A DNA stretch of 64,000 bases from Roseicella frigidaeris (GTDB taxonomy: Bacteria; Pseudomonadota; Alphaproteobacteria; Acetobacterales; Acetobacteraceae): the NCBI RefSeq assembly GCF_003258945.1, contig NZ_QLIX01000009.1, positions 20,399 to 84,398 on the forward strand, in the 5' to 3' direction. The notes beneath the pieces are model-generated. The model had not been told where the DNA came from, made no database searches, and was given only the letters and a program-made list of their open reading frames with translations. Shown here one piece after another: positions 60,879-64,000 of this stretch (positions within the stretch are counted from its first letter, which is position 1; every line of letters starts with the position of its first letter). The translations under genes were made by a program, and so were the position numbers.

Positions 60879-62840
60879 CTACCCTATGGTGTCGTCCCGC
60901 AATGCCCCACGGGACGTCACCGGGCCCCATGCGGCGCCGGCGGGCGCCCCGTCCAGGGCCCCATCCGGGGACTGGTCCTGCGATGCTTCCTCCGGGATGG
61001 CCTCGGTCTCGCCGGCCCGCAGGGCGGCGAGCGCCTTCGTCAGTCCGATCAAGCGCTTCTGCGCAGCCGGGTCGTTGCGGTCTGTGAGGAGACGTTGCGC
61101 TTCCGTCTGGTCCTTGATCAGTTCCGCCTCGCCTCGCAGCAGCCCGAAGAAATGCCACCAGCCATCCAGCGCCTCTTTCGGCTGGGCCGTGGGATGCGCC
61201 GCGGCGCAGAGCCCGGTGGCCCGCACGGCCCAGGCCACGGTATCTTGCATACCGTTCTGGGCGAGGTGGCCTGCCAGGGCTTCCGAGTCAAGGAGTTCCG
61301 CCCCGCGCAGCCAGTCCAGCAGGGCGTGGCCGAGGGCCTCGCAGGGACCCGCCGGCAGGTCGAGCGTCATGAGGGCTTCCTCGACATCGGGCAGGATGGC
61401 GGGGTGGCGCAGCAGGATGGCGAGCAGGTTGCGGGCCCGCTCCAGCCGGATGGCGGCGATGTCGATCGGCCGGCGCTGCAGCCCGGGCGGCGGCGCCAGC
61501 GCCTCGCCGCGCCGCCCCGCGCCGCCCCGGCGCGGCCCGCTGCCGCCGCCCGGCCCGCCACCTGGCCTTGGGCGGCGCTGCTCCTCGAAGAAGCGGTCGA
61601 GCAGCACGCGGCGATACTCGCCGGAGAGGATGCGGTCGGGGATCAGCCGCGCCGCCGCCTCGAGCTGACCGCGGAGGGCGGCGCGCTGCTCGGGCGTCGC
61701 CCGCGGCCGGCCCGCCGTCAGCAGGTCGTAGAGGGCGGCGGAGAGCGGCTTCGCCGTCTCGAGCACCGCCTCGAAGACCCGGGCGCCCCCCTTCCGCACC
61801 AGCGTGTCCGGATCCTCGCCGCCGGTGAGGGTCGCCAGCCTCAGGCTGCGCTCGGGGCTGAGCAGCGGCAGGGCGATCTCGGCCGCGCGCACGGCGGCCC
61901 GCCCGCCTGCGGCGTCGCCGTCAAAGCAGAGCACGGGTTCGGGCGTCATCTGCCAGAGCAGCCCGAGCTGCTCGGCCGTCAGGGCGGTCCCCAGTGGCGC
62001 CACGGCGCCGCCGAAGCCTGCCTGGTGCAGGGCGATGACATCCATATAGCCCTCGACCACCAGGACCGTCGCGCCGCGGAAGGCCGCCTCCCGCGCCAGG
62101 TCCAGCCCGTAGAGGCCCCGCCGTTTCTGGAAGAGCTCGGTTTCCGGTCCATTGACATATTTCGGCTGGCCGTCGCCGAGGATACGCCCACCGAAGGAAA
62201 TAATGCGGCCGCGCCGGTCGCGGATCGGGAACATCACCCGGCCGAAGAACATGTCGACCAGGCCGGCTTCGGGCCGCTCCGGGTCGCGCGGCTTCATCAG
62301 CCCGGCGGCGACGAGCTGCGCCGGCTCGATCCCCTCGGGCTTCAGCTCGGCGGCGAGCGCCCCCCGCCCCTCGCCCGACCAGCCGAGGCCGAAGCGGGCG
62401 ATGGTCGCCTCGGTGAGGCCGCGGCGGTGCAGGTAGTCGCGCGCCGCCGCCCCCTCCGGCTGGGCGAGGCGGCGCTGATAGGCCGCGGCCGCGGCGGCCA
62501 GCACCTCGTGCAGGTCGCGCGCCCGCCGCTCCCGCGCCGCGGCCTGGGGCGTCGGCCTCGGCACCTGCATCCCCGCCTCGGCGGCGAGCCGCTCCACCGC
62601 CTCGGGGAAGCTCGCCCCCTCGGCGCGCATCAGGAAGGTGATGGCATCCCCATGCGCGCCGCAGCCGAAGCAATGGAAATGGTCGTCATAGACGTAGAAG
62701 GAGGGGGACTTCTCGTTGTGGAAGGGGCAGCAGCCCTTCCACTGCCGGCCGTTGCGGACCAGCCGCGCCTTGCGGCCGATCAGCCCGTGCAACGGGGTCC
62801 GGGCGCGCAGCTCATCGAGGAAGGCGGGCGGGAGGGCCAT
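60879..62840 (-). CDS. dnaG: DNA primase
   Basis: Makes RNA primers at the replication fork. It has 653 residues: an N-terminal zinc ribbon (CCPFHNEKSPSFYV, HCFGCGAHGD), a TOPRIM domain with VLVVEGYMDVIALHQAGF and the acidic triad in CFDGDAAG, and a C-terminal helicase-binding domain (from about 540). A basic, Gly/Pro/Arg-rich linker (RPRPGGGPGGGSGPRRGGAG, about 435-465) separates core and tail and is longer than in E. coli. It is between yqeY and rpoD. Confidence 0.96.
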   Translation of the reverse strand: MALPPAFLDELRARTPLHGLIGRKARLVRNGRQWKGCCPFHNEKSPSFYVYDDHFHCFGCGAHGDAITFLMRAEGASFPEAVERLAAEAGMQVPRPTPQAAARERRARDLHEVLAAAAAAYQRRLAQPEGAAARDYLHRRGLTEATIARFGLGWSGEGRGALAAELKPEGIEPAQLVAAGLMKPRDPERPEAGLVDMFFGRVMFPIRDRRGRIISFGGRILGDGQPKYVNGPETELFQKRRGLYGLDLAREAAFRGATVLVVEGYMDVIALHQAGFGGAVAPLGTALTAEQLGLLWQMTPEPVLCFDGDAAGGRAAVRAAEIALPLLSPERSLRLATLTGGEDPDTLVRKGGARVFEAVLETAKPLSAALYDLLTAGRPRATPEQRAALRGQLEAAARLIPDRILSGEYRRVLLDRFFEEQRRPRPGGGPGGGSGPRRGGAGRRGEALAPPPGLQRRPIDIAAIRLERARNLLAILLRHPAILPDVEEALMTLDLPAGPCEALGHALLDWLRGAELLDSEALAGHLAQNGMQDTVAWAVRATGLCAAAHPTAQPKEALDGWWHFFGLLRGEAELIKDQTEAQRLLTDRNDPAAQKRLIGLTKALAALRAGETEAIPEEASQDQSPDGALDGAPAGAAWGPVTSRGALRDDTIG

Positions 62841-62879
62841 CGCTGCGGCACAGTGTAGCGGCGGCGGGACCGCCGCGCA

Positions 62880-63344
62880 TCAGCCGCCGAGCGCCGCCTT
62901 CACCAGCGGGCCGGCCTTGCCAAGATCCATGCTTGCGGCGTGCTTCGCGCGCAACACCGCCATCACCTTGCCCATCTCCTTCACGCCCGTCGCGCCGGTC
63001 TCGGCGATGGCGGCCGCGATGGCGGCGCGGGTCGCGGCCTCATCCATCTGCTGCGGCAGGAAGCCCTCGATGACGGCGATCTCCGCCTCCTCCTTGGCGG
63101 CGAGCTCCTCGCGGCCGCCCTGGCGGTAAAGCTCGACGCTCTCCCGGCGGGACTTGGCCATGCCGCGCAGCATGGCCACGATCTGCTCCTCCGGCACCTG
63201 CTCGATGCCCGAGGGCCGGGCGGCGATGTCGGTGTCCTTCAGCTTGGCGAGGATCATGCGCAGCGTCGATGTCCGCGCCGTGTCCTTGGCCAGCATGGCG
63301 GCTTTGAGCGCCGCGGTGAAACGGCTGCGGAGGTCCTCGGCCAT
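62880..63344 (-). CDS. yqeY: GatB/YqeY domain protein
   Basis: A 154-residue protein with the GatB C-terminal (YqeY) fold, which in other proteins contacts tRNA. It shows the YqeY pattern [58 protein letters not shown] and [20 protein letters not shown]. Its exact role is unsettled. The ATG at 63344 has GAGGAAC upstream. The gene diverges from carA, the standard order in alphaproteobacteria. Confidence 0.92.
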   Translation of the reverse strand: MAEDLRSRFTAALKAAMLAKDTARTSTLRMILAKLKDTDIAARPSGIEQVPEEQIVAMLRGMAKSRRESVELYRQGGREELAAKEEAEIAVIEGFLPQQMDEAATRAAIAAAIAETGATGVKEMGKVMAVLRAKHAASMDLGKAGPLVKAALGG

Positions 63345-63417
63345 GGCGTTCCTCGCTGGATGGGCGGTGGGGGCGCGGCTGTAGCATGCCGGGCGGCGGC
63401 TCGGGAGACCGGGCTCC

Positions 63418-63472
63418 GGGAATCGTTTTCCCATTTTCCATCATCACCATTGATCTGGGAAATACTTTCCCA
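63418..63472. promoter_or_regulatory. Candidate operator palindromes before carA
   Basis: TGGGAAA-TAC-TTTCCCA (63456-63472) is a perfect 7-3-7 inverted repeat ending 12 bases before the ATG at 63485. A weaker half-matching copy GGGAA-TCGTT-TTCCC lies at 63418-63432. The repeated GGGAA/TTCCC half sites in an otherwise GC-rich region look like binding sites of a dimeric helix-turn-helix protein, which could be the domain fused to CarA. Confidence 0.55.
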
Positions 63473-63484
63473 CATACCTGTGCC

Positions 63485-64000
63485 ATGCGGACGGTCGAAG
63501 ACATCATCGCTCTCCTCGGCGGCCCGGACGCCGCCGCGCAGCGTTGCGGCATCGGGACCGAGGCGGTGCGCAAATGGCGCCAGGCCCGGGCTATCCCGCC
63601 CCGCCATTGGCCGGCCATCCTGGCCGCCACCGGCCTGTCCCTGTCCGAGCTTCCCGGCGCGCCGCCCCCCGGCGCCCCGGAGGCCGGCCCTGCTTCCCGT
63701 GCGGAGACCCCCATGCCCCAGACCGAGACCGCCCCCGACGCCATCCCCGAAGGCGCGACGGCCTGCCTCGTGCTCGGCGACGGCAGCGTCTTCTGGGGCC
63801 GCGGCTTCGGCGCCCATAGCCGCCCCGGCCAGCCGCCGGTCGCCGAGGTCTGCTTCAACACCGGCCTGACCGGCTACCAGGAGACGCTGACCGACCCCTC
63901 CTATGCCGGGCAGATCATCACCTTCACCTTCCCCCATATCGGCAATGTCGGCACCAATGCCGAGGATCTGGAGGCGGCGACGCCGGTCGCCCGCGGCCTC
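63485..64000 (+). CDS. carA: Carbamoyl-phosphate synthase small chain with N-terminal HTH-like domain (3' end outside window)
   Basis: Glutamine-amidotransferase subunit of carbamoyl-phosphate synthase, for pyrimidine and arginine synthesis. Frame 2 is open without a stop from 63485 to the window end. Residues 1-60 form a Cro/YdaS-like helix-turn-helix ([34 protein letters not shown]), and residues 61-76 an Ala/Pro linker. CarA proper starts at M77 (63713), followed by [19 protein letters not shown] and [20 protein letters not shown], with [14 protein letters not shown] at the end. The Met at 63713 has CGGAG 7 bases upstream, so a shorter CarA alone may also be made. The triad Cys-His-Glu lies beyond the window. 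Similar HTH-like leaders (carph-isopro domain) are known near carA genes, so this is probably regulatory. Confidence 0.85.
   Translation, partial: MRTVEDIIALLGGPDAAAQRCGIGTEAVRKWRQARAIPPRHWPAILAATGLSLSELPGAPPPGAPEAGPASRAETPMPQTETAPDAIPEGATACLVLGDGSVFWGRGFGAHSRPGQPPVAEVCFNTGLTGYQETLTDPSYAGQIITFTFPHIGNVGTNAEDLEAATPVARGL

Noticed and set aside
63418-63472. tRNA or riboswitch upstream of carA
   Set aside because: No cloverleaf or known riboswitch consensus. The palindromes fit a protein-binding site better.

Overview
The window is about 74% GC, with strong GC3 bias, SD-type ribosome sites and many stop/start overlaps. The rpoD-dnaG-yqeY/carA block, the PleD-type cyclase, a lanthanide-type methanol dehydrogenase and a K+-independent H+-pyrophosphatase point to an alphaproteobacterium, most likely an Acetobacteraceae member of the Roseomonas group. 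That assignment is an inference from gene content and composition. No phage, CRISPR array, complete insertion sequence, tRNA or rRNA was recognised, so this looks like ordinary chromosome with a capsule island.

Layout. 1-3.8 kb: RNase R tail, S41 protease, ribosomal protein L33 and PleD. 4-12.6 kb: a PmtA-like methyltransferase, a glyoxalase-like protein behind a 27-bp tandem array, a DcaP-like porin, serine-glyoxylate aminotransferase, and a divergent FAD/Fe-S 2-hydroxyacid dehydrogenase with a DUF924 gene. 12.6-18.2 kb: palindrome-rich intergenic DNA, a DUF1194 protein, an EAL phosphodiesterase, small conserved genes and an SbmA/ABCD-type exporter. 18.2-21.5 kb: the xox operon, made of XoxF, a cytochrome c and an unknown periplasmic protein. 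22-31.2 kb: YihY, RecQ, an OmpA-like lipoprotein, a radical SAM protein, a large cyclase-like/ATPase/TPR regulator, and a coupled unknown gene plus methyltransferase.

31.3-40.8 kb: cydDC, a deacetylase and lipocalin pair, a CoA-transferase and HMG-CoA-lyase pair, and an AtzG-like microprotein coupled to an amidase. 40.9-53.5 kb: a group 2-type capsule export locus (KpsC-like, lipoprotein, kpsM, kpsT, kpsE, kpsD) followed by three GT4 glycosyltransferases and a DUF4214 protein. 53.6-58.9 kb: an exported MetX-like hydrolase, hppA, small proteins, a cold-shock protein and an acetyltransferase. 58.9-64 kb: rpoD, dnaG and yqeY on the minus strand, divergent from carA.

Most unusual points: (a) the carA reading frame continues upstream in frame into a helix-turn-helix domain, with a palindrome just before its start that could be its own operator; (b) a family of intergenic palindromes recurs at several places; (c) the xox operon uses GTG and TTG starts and ends in an unrecognised periplasmic protein; (d) small genes are translationally coupled to enzymes (AtzG-like with amidase; unknown protein with methyltransferase).
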